This document shows positions 29,285-37,971 of a stretch of DNA of 64,000 nt, piece after piece. Below the pieces are notes generated by a model, which was given only the letters and a program-made list of their open reading frames with translations, ran no database searches and had not been told where the DNA came from. The DNA is taken from contig NZ_QICS01000002.1 in NCBI RefSeq assembly GCF_003201285.1, forward strand, positions 372,001 to 436,000, written 5' to 3'. The position numbers and the translations under genes were made by a program. Numbering within the stretch: the stretch's first letter is position 1; each line of letters begins with the position of its first letter. This DNA is from Lachnotalea glycerini. Lineage in GTDB: Bacteria; Bacillota; Clostridia; Lachnospirales; Lachnospiraceae.

Positions 29285-30190
29285 ATGTATAATGGGATAT
29301 TAAATGTTTATAAAGAAAGAGGCTATACTTCTCATGATGTAGTTGCAAAACTCAGAGGAATATTAAAACAAAAGAAAATAGGACATACAGGAACCCTAGA
29401 CCCAGATGCAGAGGGTGTTTTACCAATCTGCTTGGGAAAGGGAACCAAGCTTTGTGATATGCTTGAAGATCATAATAAAATATACCAAGCTGTACTTTTG
29501 CTTGGTCAATCGACTGATACTCAAGATATATCTGGTAAAGTACTGCAAAGACAGAATATAAATTGTAGTGAAAAAGAGGTTGCTGAGGCGATAAATAGCT
29601 TTGTTGGTGACTATAACCAAATACCGCCAATGTATTCGGCACTTAAGGTGAATGGTAAGAAATTGTATGAATTAGCCAGAGAAGGTATAACAATTGAACG
29701 TAATGCCAGAACTGTTATAATCTATCATATAGAAATAGAAGAAATTCATTTGCCAAGGGTTAAATTTCTGGTTTCATGTTCAAAAGGAACCTATATTAGA
29801 ACATTATGTCATGATATTGGTGAAAAATTAGGCTGTTTTGGCTGCATGGAACAGTTAGTGAGGACAAAAGCGAATGGCTTTGATATAAGCAATAGCTTGA
29901 AATTAGATGAGATAGAAGACTTAAGAGATAAAAATTCCTTGGAAGAAAAGATCATGCCTATTGATCGTGTATTTCAAGCATATCCGGTTGTTATCATAGA
30001 TAAAAAGTTTGATAAATTAATATATAATGGAAATCAATTAAAAAAAGAATGTGTCAAGAATACAAAAGTACTTGAGAATGATTGCAGTAAAGTTCGTATC
30101 TATGATGAATCGAAATCTTTTATTGGAATATATGAATACAATTCAGAAAAAGAGCAATTTAATCCAGTTAAAATGTTTTTGGGAGATTAA
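29285..30190 (+). CDS. truB: tRNA pseudouridine-55 synthase TruB
   Basis: Makes pseudouridine 55 in the T loop of tRNAs. The catalytic Asp lies in GHTGTLDPDAEGVLPICLG (about 36-54). KGTYIRTLCHDIGEKLG is the second conserved block. At 301 residues it has the usual Firmicutes length. ribF starts 7 bases after its stop region, so the two are coupled. Confidence 0.95.
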   Translation: MYNGILNVYKERGYTSHDVVAKLRGILKQKKIGHTGTLDPDAEGVLPICLGKGTKLCDMLEDHNKIYQAVLLLGQSTDTQDISGKVLQRQNINCSEKEVAEAINSFVGDYNQIPPMYSALKVNGKKLYELAREGITIERNARTVIIYHIEIEEIHLPRVKFLVSCSKGTYIRTLCHDIGEKLGCFGCMEQLVRTKANGFDISNSLKLDEIEDLRDKNSLEEKIMPIDRVFQAYPVVIIDKKFDKLIYNGNQLKKECVKNTKVLENDCSKVRIYDESKSFIGIYEYNSEKEQFNPVKMFLGD

Positions 30191-30196
30191 TTTAGC

Positions 30197-31126
30197 ATGA
30201 GATATATTAGCAAGATAGATGATATTAAGGTAAAAAATAAAACAGCTGTAACACTTGGAAAGTTTGACGGAATACATTTGGGGCATCAAAAGCTAATTCA
30301 TAAAGTAACAGACAAATGTAAAGAAGGCTTTTGTTCGGTATTGATTACCTTTGATAAACCATTGTTGGCTTTTTTGCGAGATGCAGATGCTGGTTTATTA
30401 CTGACCAAAGAAGAGAGAAGATATCAATTTAGTAAGTATAAACTGGATTATGTAATAGAATGTCAATTTACAGAAGAGTTTGCGCATATGGAAGCAGAGG
30501 CCTTTATTGAGGAAGTGCTGGTTAAACGCTTGAATGTTGGGTATATAGCGGTTGGTACTGACTTCACCTTTGGATATAAGGCAAGTGGGAATTATCAATT
30601 GCTTCAGGAATTTGCAAGGATATACGGTTTTGAGGTAGAAGTCGTTGAAAAATTGACGTATCAAAATAGCGAAATAAGCAGTACAAGAATCAGAAGTAGT
30701 ATTGAGGAAGGGAAAATGGAGGATGCCATGCAAATGCTTGGATTTCCCTATCCAGTTATTGGTGAGGTAATTCACGGTAAAAAACTAGGTCGTACCTTAG
30801 GTATTCCAACCATTAATTTAATTCCGCCAAAAGAAAAGCTGTTGCCTCCAAACGGGGTTTATGGGTCAAAAATTATTATTGATGGGAAAATATATCAGGG
30901 AACAACAAATATTGGCTACAAGCCTACTGTCAGTAATGATAAACTTAGAGGAGTTGAAACCTTTATCTTCGATTTAAATAAAGATTTGTATGGAAAAATG
31001 ATAGAAGTTGATTTGTACATGTACAAGCGACCAGAACAAAAATTTGAATCAGTGGAACAGTTAAAAATGCAGATGACAAAAGATATCGAGTATGTAAAAA
31101 AGTATTTTAATGACAGTTTATTATAA
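30197..31126 (+). CDS. ribF: Bifunctional riboflavin kinase/FAD synthetase
   Basis: Makes FMN and FAD from riboflavin. N-terminal adenylyltransferase domain with TLGKFDGIHLGHQKLI (about 20-35) and SSTRIRSSIEEGKMEDA, C-terminal flavokinase with GRTLGIPTINL (about 197-207) and NGVYGSKI. The 309 residues match the prokaryotic fused enzyme. Last gene of the translation operon. Confidence 0.95.
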   Translation: MRYISKIDDIKVKNKTAVTLGKFDGIHLGHQKLIHKVTDKCKEGFCSVLITFDKPLLAFLRDADAGLLLTKEERRYQFSKYKLDYVIECQFTEEFAHMEAEAFIEEVLVKRLNVGYIAVGTDFTFGYKASGNYQLLQEFARIYGFEVEVVEKLTYQNSEISSTRIRSSIEEGKMEDAMQMLGFPYPVIGEVIHGKKLGRTLGIPTINLIPPKEKLLPPNGVYGSKIIIDGKIYQGTTNIGYKPTVSNDKLRGVETFIFDLNKDLYGKMIEVDLYMYKRPEQKFESVEQLKMQMTKDIEYVKKYFNDSLL

Positions 31127-31167
31127 TCAGATATTACAAATTAAGTACGAACTTATTTGCTTGGTTC

Positions 31168-31196
31168 TTGACATAATTGTGAGAAAATGTTATTTT
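31168..31196 (+). promoter_or_regulatory. Promoter of the eutG-chemoreceptor unit
   Basis: TTGACA (31168-31173), 17-base spacer, TATTTT (31191-31196). The transcript would begin near 31203, just before the two small hairpins and the terminator that form the eutG leader. Confidence 0.6.
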
Positions 31197-31212
31197 ATAA
31201 ATAGTGCAAAAA

Positions 31213-31290
31213 ATCTACGATGCAGTAGGTAGTAAATTTTGATGTGATGTAGCATCTTGAATATAGTTAATTCAAGATGCTTTTTTTTTG
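31213..31290 (+). promoter_or_regulatory. EutV-type antitermination leader before eutG: two hexaloop hairpins plus terminator
   Basis: Hairpin 1: ATCTAC-[GATGCA]-GTAGGT (31213-31230). Hairpin 2: GATGT-[GATGTA]-GCATC (31241-31256). The 3' strand of hairpin 2 overlaps the 5' arm of a perfect 12-bp terminator, AGCATCTTGAAT (31251-31262) with ATTCAAGATGCT (31270-31281), followed by nine T. Hairpin 2 and the terminator exclude each other. Dual hexaloop hairpins overlapping a terminator are the known binding format of ANTAR regulators such as EutV, and eutV lies 4.7 kb downstream. Binding is inferred. Confidence 0.75.
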
Positions 31291-31348
31291 TTCTATAGAA
31301 TACCTTGAAACTGAAAATGGAGGAAATAAATACTATAGAATAAAAAGA

Positions 31349-31371
31349 AATTGTGCAAGATGTGCACAATT
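31349..31371 (+). promoter_or_regulatory. Palindromic operator candidate upstream of eutG
   Basis: AATTGTGCA (31349-31357) and TGCACAATT (31363-31371) form a perfect 9-bp inverted repeat with a 5-base centre, between the leader terminator and eutG. Alcohol dehydrogenase genes are often controlled by Rex, whose site resembles TTGTGAA-N4-TTCACAA; the match here is only partial. It could also act as an RNA hairpin. Confidence 0.4.
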
Positions 31372-31473
31372 CAAGAGGATTAAAATGAAGATTCGCTTTT
31401 TGAATATCAACATTTAAAAATCCATGCCACAAGCTCTTAGAAAGCAATAATTTATGAAAGGTGAGAAGTCAGG

Positions 31474-32610
31474 ATGAGTAATTTTAGTATCGCGACAAAA
31501 ATAATAATTGGCAGCGAAGACAGTAAAGATGTTTTTGCAGGAATGACAAAGGTCATGATAATAACCGATAACTTTATGAAAGAATCTGGAAAAGTTTCTT
31601 ATGTTACGGAGTTGTTGGAGGAGTTTCAAATACAATATGAGATATTTTCTGATGTAAGACCAGATCCCGATATTGAGTCAGTAACAAAAGGAGTTCTTAT
31701 TTTGGAAGAACTTAAACCACAAGCAGTGGTTGCGTTTGGTGGAGGTTCTGCTATAGATGCAGCAAAGGCAGTTGTGTACTTTGCGTCCAGGAATAATCAG
31801 TCTACACGTTGTACTTTTGTAGCAATACCGACTACAAGCGGTACCGGAACAGAAGTAACTAAATTTGCTATCATCAGTGACCCTGCAAAGAAAGCAAAGT
31901 ACCCTTTGGTTGATGATAAATTAATTCCGGATTATTGTATATTGGATGCAGAATTAATAAAAAGTGTTCCACCATCTGTAACGGCAGATACGGGAGTTGA
32001 TGTTTTCACCCATGCGATTGAAGCTATTGTTTCGAGCAAGGCTAATGATTTTTCCGATGCAGCAGCAGAAAAAGCAATAAAGCTATTTCGTGATAATTTA
32101 TTAAAGGCCTTTAAGAAGCCAGACGATATGCAGGCAAGAAAAGGAATGCACAATGCTTCTACTCTTGCGGGAATTGCATTTAGCAATGCAGGACTAGGTT
32201 TAAATCATGGTATAGCTCATACATTGGGGGCTCATTTTCATATACCTCACGGCAGAGCCAATGCAATTATATTACCTTATGTAATTTCTTTTAATGCAGG
32301 GCTGTATGACACGATAAATGAAACAGCAAAAAGATATCAGATAATTGCTGAGCTTTTAAATGTGGACAGTACAATGCCAAGGCAGAGCTGCTTAAATTTA
32401 GTTCGTTTCGTCAATGGCTATATTAAGAAGCTTAATCTTCCATCAACAATTCAAGAAGCAGGGATTGATGAAAAAAGTTTTATGGACAATTTGGATGAAA
32501 TGGTAAAAGCAGCATTGGCAGATCGATGTACAGCAACAAATCCAAGGGAGTGCACTTACGATGAAGTACACAGACTGTTCCAGACAGCTTATTACGGAAA
32601 AGTAAGATAA
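31474..32610 (+). CDS. eutG: Iron-type alcohol dehydrogenase, EutG/PduQ-like
   Basis: Reduces acetaldehyde to ethanol and regenerates NAD+ for EutE inside or beside the microcompartment. The 378 residues have the group III Fe-ADH layout: FGGGSAIDAAKA (about 89-100), PTTSGTGTEVT (about 113-123), and the metal-ligand pattern HAIEA...GLNHGIAHTLGAHFHIPHGRANA. Its place at the head of a eut locus, behind a EutV-type leader, supports the EutG assignment over other Fe-ADHs. It has no obvious encapsulation peptide. Confidence 0.85.
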   Translation: MSNFSIATKIIIGSEDSKDVFAGMTKVMIITDNFMKESGKVSYVTELLEEFQIQYEIFSDVRPDPDIESVTKGVLILEELKPQAVVAFGGGSAIDAAKAVVYFASRNNQSTRCTFVAIPTTSGTGTEVTKFAIISDPAKKAKYPLVDDKLIPDYCILDAELIKSVPPSVTADTGVDVFTHAIEAIVSSKANDFSDAAAEKAIKLFRDNLLKAFKKPDDMQARKGMHNASTLAGIAFSNAGLGLNHGIAHTLGAHFHIPHGRANAIILPYVISFNAGLYDTINETAKRYQIIAELLNVDSTMPRQSCLNLVRFVNGYIKKLNLPSTIQEAGIDEKSFMDNLDEMVKAALADRCTATNPRECTYDEVHRLFQTAYYGKVR

Positions 32611-32676
32611 ATTGATATCAGTAAATTTCAATAATTAAGTTTTGGGCGTATGAAATCAAGGAGAATAATAGGGATT

Positions 32677-34734
32677 ATGAGGAAAATAAAATACATTAGG
32701 ACAAAGTTAATTTTAGGGATTCTGCCGATTGTAATATTTAGTTTTTTATTACTTGCAATTACGGTTGCTATAAATGCAAAAGAGGTTATATCCACTCAGG
32801 TATCAAATAAGATGGAGACACAGCTTTCGCAGGCAGAGACTGAGATAGAAAGGCATTTATCACAACATGAGAAATTAGCAGTCAGTCTTGCTAAAACGGT
32901 GGAGTCAATGGCAATCAATGAGGACAACAAAAGTTCATATGCTGATTTAGTAAAAAGTATAACCGCAGCAAATGAAGATACCATTGCAACCGGAATTTTT
33001 ATGGCAGATAAATATGGTGGAGAATATTTTTGTCCATATGCATATAAAAACAATGACGTTGTAATTAATACGGATGACTATACTAAAGATAATACCAATG
33101 AAACTTGGTATATAGCTGCCGAGAATGCTAAAAAGGATAATGCGGCAGTATGGTCTGAGCCTTACTATGATAATGTAATTGGAGTTACGATGGTTACTGC
33201 ATCTGTACCAATTAAAGATGATCTTGGAAAGATGATTGGAGTTGCAACTGGAGATATGAACTTTAGTGCTATTCAGGAGTTTGTAAACGGTATTAAAGTA
33301 GGTGAGCAGGGAAGTGCTATGCTCATATCAAAAGAAGGTTATTATCTTTGTAAAAATTCAGAAGAAATTAAGGCAGATGAAAATGGAGAATTTGCTAATA
33401 TAACGAAAGACAGTAATACAGAATTGGCCAGATTAGGTACACAAATTTTAAATCAAAAAGAAGGTTCTGGTTTTTATGAAGATAGTACAGGTAAACAGAT
33501 GGTGTATTATTCTCAAATGGAAGAAACTGGATGGATTGTGTTGCTTATAATACCAGAGAAAGAGATTCAACAGCCTATTGATTCCATTGTCGATAAAATA
33601 GTTCTGATTACATTAATTACTATTTTAATATTAAGTATTTTGCTTGTAATGATTGCAAAAGGTATAACCAAACCTTTAAAGCCATTGCAAGAGAATATGG
33701 AAGCAGTTTCAAGAGGAGATTTCACTCGAAGTATTGCTGTTAATTCATCAGACGAAATTAGTAGAATTTCTAGTTCGGTTAATCATATGGTAACGGAACT
33801 TCGTAGTATCATGAATGATATTTTGATTACTTCTAACACGGTAGCAGATACTTCAGAGGAATTGGAAATTTCAGTGTCTCAGAATAGTCAGACGGTAGAG
33901 CAGGTAGCTGTGTCAGCAACAGAAATTTCTGAATTTAATATTAAAATTTCCAAAGTAACGGAGGAATTAGAAGAGGTAGTTCATTCTGTGAAAAAGCTAG
34001 CACAAAATGTAAGTGGTCAGATGGATGAAGTGACTCAGTCATTGACATGTGCCAATCAAGAATCTAAAGAAGGGGATGACTCAGTTCAACATCTGATTAC
34101 GGCAATGGGACAGGTATTTGATGATGTGAGTAAGTTGTCTGGAGTAATGATGAGGCTAATGGAAAAGTCACAGCAGATTAATCAGATTATAGATACGATG
34201 CATACTATAGCAGAGCAGACAAATCTCTTGGCGTTGAATGCCTCGATAGAAGCGGCTAGAGCAGGAGAGGCGGGAAAAGGTTTTGCAGTGGTAGCTGAGG
34301 AAATACGCAAATTGGCTGAGCAGTCTTCTGAATCGGCTAGAGATATTTCAGGAATAATTGCAGAAGTAAGTCTTGAATCAAATAATGCGAATGAATCAAC
34401 TGCTATGGTAGTAAATTCTATTCAAAGCAGTAAAGGAGCTTTAAATGGTGTAGGAGATGCTTTCCGTAGAATAGCGTCAGGTATTTTGGAGATTAATGAA
34501 TTAATTAATGCTACTAATTTACTGGCAAAGGAAATTAGTGATATTTCCAATACCGCTAATAGCTCTGCAGTGGAATTGGCAAGTTTGGTTAATAAATCAG
34601 CGGATCAATCAGTCTCTATTGCAGCAGCAACTCAAGAACAGTTGGCGTCTGTGGAAGAACAAAGCAGCGCTACTGCTAATTTAGCACAGATTGCAGAAGA
34701 ATTGAAAGAAAAAATAAATATATTTGAAATTTAA
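32677..34734 (+). CDS. Methyl-accepting chemotaxis protein with dCache-type sensor
   Basis: Transmembrane chemoreceptor. I place the start at ATG 32677 ([11 protein letters not shown]), with AAGGAG at 32658-32663 (13 bases, long); the alternative ATG 32650 has no site. Of 686 residues, a membrane helix lies at about 12-34, a periplasmic-type Cache sensor at about 45-295 (with [20 protein letters not shown] and [11 protein letters not shown]), a second helix near 305-325, HAMP, and a signalling domain with the hairpin-tip motif [19 protein letters not shown] (about 513-531). It is only 66 bases after eutG with no terminator between, so it shares the eutG leader. Ethanolamine or an amine is a reasonable ligand guess, unproven. 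Confidence 0.9.
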   Translation: MRKIKYIRTKLILGILPIVIFSFLLLAITVAINAKEVISTQVSNKMETQLSQAETEIERHLSQHEKLAVSLAKTVESMAINEDNKSSYADLVKSITAANEDTIATGIFMADKYGGEYFCPYAYKNNDVVINTDDYTKDNTNETWYIAAENAKKDNAAVWSEPYYDNVIGVTMVTASVPIKDDLGKMIGVATGDMNFSAIQEFVNGIKVGEQGSAMLISKEGYYLCKNSEEIKADENGEFANITKDSNTELARLGTQILNQKEGSGFYEDSTGKQMVYYSQMEETGWIVLLIIPEKEIQQPIDSIVDKIVLITLITILILSILLVMIAKGITKPLKPLQENMEAVSRGDFTRSIAVNSSDEISRISSSVNHMVTELRSIMNDILITSNTVADTSEELEISVSQNSQTVEQVAVSATEISEFNIKISKVTEELEEVVHSVKKLAQNVSGQMDEVTQSLTCANQESKEGDDSVQHLITAMGQVFDDVSKLSGVMMRLMEKSQQINQIIDTMHTIAEQTNLLALNASIEAARAGEAGKGFAVVAEEIRKLAEQSSESARDISGIIAEVSLESNNANESTAMVVNSIQSSKGALNGVGDAFRRIASGILEINELINATNLLAKEISDISNTANSSAVELASLVNKSADQSVSIAAATQEQLASVEEQSSATANLAQIAEELKEKINIFEI

Positions 34735-34740
34735 TATCAT

Positions 34741-34780
34741 AAAGGAATCCCCCACTCCTTAAAGCGAGGGGGGATGGACT
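34741..34780 (+). mobile_element. Hairpin resembling an IS200/IS605-family end (remnant), or operon terminator
   Basis: ATCCCCC-A-CTC (34747-34757) pairs with GAGGGGGAT (about 34766-34775) around CTTAAAGC, directly after the chemoreceptor stop. C/G-rich hairpins of this form occur at the ends of IS200/IS605 elements and in TnpB guide RNAs. No tnpA or tnpB frame is present on either side. A terminator role is the alternative, but the nearest T-run (TGTTTTTG) starts about 15 bases later. Confidence 0.35.
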
Positions 34781-34970
34781 TACTTGTTTTTGTATTAGCC
34801 TAAGTTTCCTGCAAAAATACCCAAAAGTGATACTAAGATTATGAGTAAGTAGAAAAGCAGTTTATAAATATTCGCTTTGACTAAAAAATCGTCTTTTTTT
34901 ATAGAATAAACGAAGAAATTGACAAGTTGAAAATAAATTTATATAAAGAGCATATGAATGATTATACATA
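34781..34970. other. Gap between chemoreceptor and eutS promoter
   Basis: No start-bearing gene is seen. A minus-strand frame (stop at 34795) encodes a hydrophobic stretch but has no start codon, so it is not called. The sequence is A+T-rich. Confidence 0.5.
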
Positions 34971-34971
34971 A

Positions 34972-35000
34972 TTGACAAATTTATTAATTAATGTTATACT
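34972..35000 (+). promoter_or_regulatory. Promoter of the eutS operon
   Basis: TTGACA (34972-34977), 17-base spacer, TATACT (34995-35000), a near-consensus sigma-A promoter. The transcript would start about 20 bases before the leader hairpins. Confidence 0.8.
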
Positions 35001-35026
35001 TTTTATAATAAATTAATTTCATATAA

Positions 35027-35100
35027 GGATGTGCGATGTAGTACTCCGTATGATGAGTAAGAGTGATGAAACTCCTCAGGTATGTACCTAGGAGTTTTTT
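35027..35100 (+). promoter_or_regulatory. EutV-type antitermination leader before eutS: two hexaloop hairpins plus terminator
   Basis: Hairpin 1: GGA-(T)-GTGC-[GATGTA]-GTAC-TCC (35027-35047, one bulged T). Hairpin 2: GAGT-[GATGAA]-ACTC (35061-35074), which can be extended by GAG/CTC across a 3-base bulge. Its 3' strand is also the 5' arm of the terminator: ACTCCT (35071-35076) with AGGAGT (35090-35095) around AGGT/ACCT, then TTTTTT. The layout copies that before eutG, including the GATGNA hexaloops. The predicted antiterminator is EutV-P. Confidence 0.8.
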
Positions 35101-35138
35101 ATGTGCATTTTTACAAAAATGGAAAGACGGAGGTATTC

Positions 35139-35489
35139 ATGACAGAATTCGATAGTAAAACTAGAATTATACAGGAGTTTGTACCTGGAAAACAGGTTAC
35201 TCTGGCTCATGTAATTGCCAATCCAGTTAACAGTCTATATGGAAAGATGGGATTGATTGACGGAAATGGCTCTATCGGTATATTTACCATTACCCCCAGT
35301 GAAGGGGCAATTATTGCGGCGGATGTTGCAAGCAAAGCAGCAGATGTTAGTATAGGATTTGTTGACCGATTTAATGGTTCTTTGGTAATAACAGGTGATG
35401 TGTCGGCGGTAGAAGCAGCTTTGCATGATGTCATGCACGTTCTTTGTGATGAAATGGGTTTTTCACCGGCTACTATAACCAAATCATAA
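35139..35489 (+). CDS. eutS: Microcompartment shell protein EutS (bent BMC-H hexamer)
   Basis: Shell hexamer of the ethanolamine microcompartment. ATG 35139 follows ACGGAGG (35127-35133); longer frames start inside the terminator. The 116 residues match EutS/PduU: an N-terminal strand segment ([17 protein letters not shown]) precedes a circularly permuted BMC fold with [18 protein letters not shown] and [19 protein letters not shown]. First gene behind the eutS leader. Confidence 0.95.
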   Translation: MTEFDSKTRIIQEFVPGKQVTLAHVIANPVNSLYGKMGLIDGNGSIGIFTITPSEGAIIAADVASKAADVSIGFVDRFNGSLVITGDVSAVEAALHDVMHVLCDEMGFSPATITKS

Positions 35490-35500
35490 GGAGATCCAAA

Positions 35501-35950
35501 ATGAAAGTAAACAAAAAAATAATTTTGATTGGAAGAACTCGCGCTGGAAAAACTACTCTATGCCAGTACTTGAATCAAGAGGATTTAGTTTACCATAAAA
35601 CACAGACTGTACACGTGGTAAACGGATGTATGATTGATACTCCGGGTGAGTATCTGGAGCGTACGAATTACCGTGGAGCACTTATGGTAACCTCTGCAGA
35701 TGCAGATGTTATTCTGTTTGTACAGGATGCTACAGAAGACGGAACAATGTTTCCGCCTGCTTATGCAGGCTCCTTTGCCAAACATGCAATCGGAATTGTC
35801 ACGAAGAGTGATATTGCGACAAAAAAGCAATTGGAAGAGGCGACAGAGCATTTGGAAATGGCTGGTGTAAAAGACATATTTATTACAAGCAGTGTCGAAG
35901 GAACCGGATTTGATGAATTATTTCGGTACTTGGATAACATTTCGAAATGA
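35501..35950 (+). CDS. eutP: EutP, P-loop NTPase of the eut locus
   Basis: Small GTPase-like protein (149 residues) of the EutP/PduV family; acetate-kinase activity has been reported for Salmonella EutP. Walker A GRTRAGKTTL is at 11-20, DTPGEYLER is the G3-like motif, and TKSDI the G4-like motif. It lies 11 bases after eutS with AAGGAG upstream, in the order eutS-eutP-eutV-eutW known from Enterococcus/Listeria-type loci. Confidence 0.92.
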   Translation: MKVNKKIILIGRTRAGKTTLCQYLNQEDLVYHKTQTVHVVNGCMIDTPGEYLERTNYRGALMVTSADADVILFVQDATEDGTMFPPAYAGSFAKHAIGIVTKSDIATKKQLEEATEHLEMAGVKDIFITSSVEGTGFDELFRYLDNISK

Positions 35951-35960
35951 GGTGGAGCCA

Positions 35961-36545
35961 ATGGAAAAGATAGAAAAAAGTGTTGTAATAATTGATGATG
36001 AACCAATAACAAGAATGGACTTACGGGAAATGCTTGAAAATCAAGGCTATCGTGTAATGGGTGAAGCCGCAGATGGTTTTGATGCAATTGAACTATGCAG
36101 ACAGTATTTGCCGGATGTTGTTTTGTTAGATGTAAAAATGCCTTTGTTAGATGGATTATCAGCAGCGCGGGTAATTAATAATGAAAATCTTGCGGGTACT
36201 ATAATTATGTTAACAGCTTATAATGAAAAGGAATTTGTTAACGAGGCAAAGATAAGTGGTGTTGGAGGATATTTGGTTAAGCCAATTGAGGAAACACAGC
36301 TGATTCCAAATATTGAGATTGCAGTAGCGAGAAATATGGAATTTCAAAAGCTTCGAAAGGAATTTGAGAAAGTGTCGGAGCGATTGGAAAATCGCAGGTT
36401 GATTGAGCAAGCTAAGGGAATTGTTATGGACAAAAAAGGTATTAGTGAGCAGGAAGCCTATGATCATATTCGTAAATTAAGCCAAATGAAGAATATTTCT
36501 ATGAAAAGGGTATCGGAAATTATCTTATCAAACACAGGAGTATAG
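35961..36545 (+). CDS. eutV: EutV response regulator with ANTAR antitermination domain
   Basis: RNA-binding response regulator that prevents termination in eut leaders when phosphorylated. ATG 35961 has GAGGTGGAG just upstream; an in-frame ATG at 35892 lies within eutP and lacks a site. The 194 residues give a receiver domain (acidic VIIDDEP at 9-15, phospho-Asp57 in VVLLDVKMP), a coiled-coil linker, and an ANTAR domain (LIEQAKGIVMDKKGISEQEA and helix with MKRVSEIIL). It is followed 4 bases later by its kinase eutW. Confidence 0.96.
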   Translation: MEKIEKSVVIIDDEPITRMDLREMLENQGYRVMGEAADGFDAIELCRQYLPDVVLLDVKMPLLDGLSAARVINNENLAGTIIMLTAYNEKEFVNEAKISGVGGYLVKPIEETQLIPNIEIAVARNMEFQKLRKEFEKVSERLENRRLIEQAKGIVMDKKGISEQEAYDHIRKLSQMKNISMKRVSEIILSNTGV

Positions 36546-36549
36546 ATAT

Positions 36550-37971
36550 ATGGACCGAATTGAAGAACTATGCAGACAGTATACCGATTTAAGTGATGAT
36601 GAAATCATGAATATCCGTATGATGTCTAATATGTTACAGCCCCTTGCTAATCTGGAAGATGCAGATGTTTTCATAGACTCACCCTGTCGCAATGGAGATG
36701 CAATTGTGCTTGCTGAGGCAAAGCCATCAGGTGTTCCATCTTCCTATCAAGGCAGCGTAGTCGGGATGCTTGCAAAGAGAGAAAATGAGCCTGCTGTAGC
36801 AAGAACATTGTCCCTTGGAATTTCAACCAAGCATATGAAAGCACTGACACAAGAGAGTAATCATGTAATACAGTCCGTTGAGCCAATTATAAGAGGTGAG
36901 AGGACTATCGGGGTACTTATTAGTGAAAGAAGAGTAGACGAACAGTATCTTGCTAGTCGGCGATTGCATTTATCTAAAAATAGTTTCGAAAAAATGGCGG
37001 ATGTTTTAACTAATATTGAGAATAATAATGCATGGTTGACGGAGTGTATTGAAGAAGGATTATTATTGATTAATAAAGAAAGAACGGTTATATTTCGCAA
37101 TTCAGTTGCCAAGGATTTATATAAAAATCTTGGTTATGTAGAGGATGTACTAGGTCAGATTTATGATAATATATGTTTGGTTGTACCCGAATATCAGAAT
37201 GAAAGATCAAAAGATTCCTCTGTTGAGACAACAATAGGCAAACATACATTGTGTATACGTCATGTGAAGCTTGATAGAGAAGAGCTTGAATTGGCCGTTG
37301 TGATAAGGGATATGACTTGGATCAGAGAGCAGGAAAAAGAACTGATATTGAAATCCGTGGTAGTCAAAGAAATGCATCACAGAGTGAAGAATAATTTACA
37401 AACGGTTGCATCCTTGCTTCGAATCCAGTCCAGACATTGCGATAATGAGTTGACAAGACTCGTCTTAGGAGAGACGATGGAGCGAATTCTAGCCATTTCA
37501 GCAACTCATCAGCTCTTAGCACAAAATGGGGTAGATCAGGTAAATATCAAAGAAGTGCTGCAAACTATTTGCAATAATACGCTTCGATATAATGCATCGC
37601 CCGGTTTTGATATTGACTTAACGATAGAAGGGGATGATTTTGAAGTAGATTCTGATGTTTCCACTTCGGTTGCCCTGATAGTAAATGAGTTATTGCAAAA
37701 TTCTTTAAAGTATGCATTTACTAAGAAAAGTTCTGGTAAGGTAAAGGTTATTGTAACCTATGGTGTTTTATATTCGGAAATATCTATTGTGGATGATGGT
37801 ATTGGATTTAATGTTAATTCAATTAGAAGAGAAAGTCTTGGACTGAATATAGTAAAATCCTTGGTAAAAGACAGACTAAATGGATCAATAGAAATAAAAT
37901 CCTCAAAAGATGGAACTTTTGTTAGTTTTCAATTTTTAAACCAAATAATGGAAAGTGCCAGTGTAACGTAG
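36550..37971 (+). CDS. eutW: EutW ethanolamine-responsive histidine kinase
   Basis: Cytosolic sensor kinase (473 residues, no membrane segment) that phosphorylates EutV in response to ethanolamine. It has an N-terminal H_kinase_N-type sensor, a PAS-like region with LLINKERTVIFRNSVA, the HisKA_2 phospho-acceptor motif MHHRVKNNLQTVASLLRIQS (His near 275), and HATPase_c with VNELLQNSLKYAF and DDGIGF. The stop codon lies inside the loop of the first eutA-leader hairpin. Confidence 0.95.
   Translation: MDRIEELCRQYTDLSDDEIMNIRMMSNMLQPLANLEDADVFIDSPCRNGDAIVLAEAKPSGVPSSYQGSVVGMLAKRENEPAVARTLSLGISTKHMKALTQESNHVIQSVEPIIRGERTIGVLISERRVDEQYLASRRLHLSKNSFEKMADVLTNIENNNAWLTECIEEGLLLINKERTVIFRNSVAKDLYKNLGYVEDVLGQIYDNICLVVPEYQNERSKDSSVETTIGKHTLCIRHVKLDREELELAVVIRDMTWIREQEKELILKSVVVKEMHHRVKNNLQTVASLLRIQSRHCDNELTRLVLGETMERILAISATHQLLAQNGVDQVNIKEVLQTICNNTLRYNASPGFDIDLTIEGDDFEVDSDVSTSVALIVNELLQNSLKYAFTKKSSGKVKVIVTYGVLYSEISIVDDGIGFNVNSIRRESLGLNIVKSLVKDRLNGSIEIKSSKDGTFVSFQFLNQIMESASVT

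Noticed and set aside
31384-31416. 10-codon frame MKIRFLNINI with AGAGG upstream of eutG
   Set aside because: Too short and no repeated regulatory codons; most likely chance.
34795-34940. Minus-strand frame with a good membrane-helix stretch (FYLLIILVSLLGIFAG)
   Set aside because: No ATG, GTG or TTG start before the upstream stop; could be a relic but not supportable.
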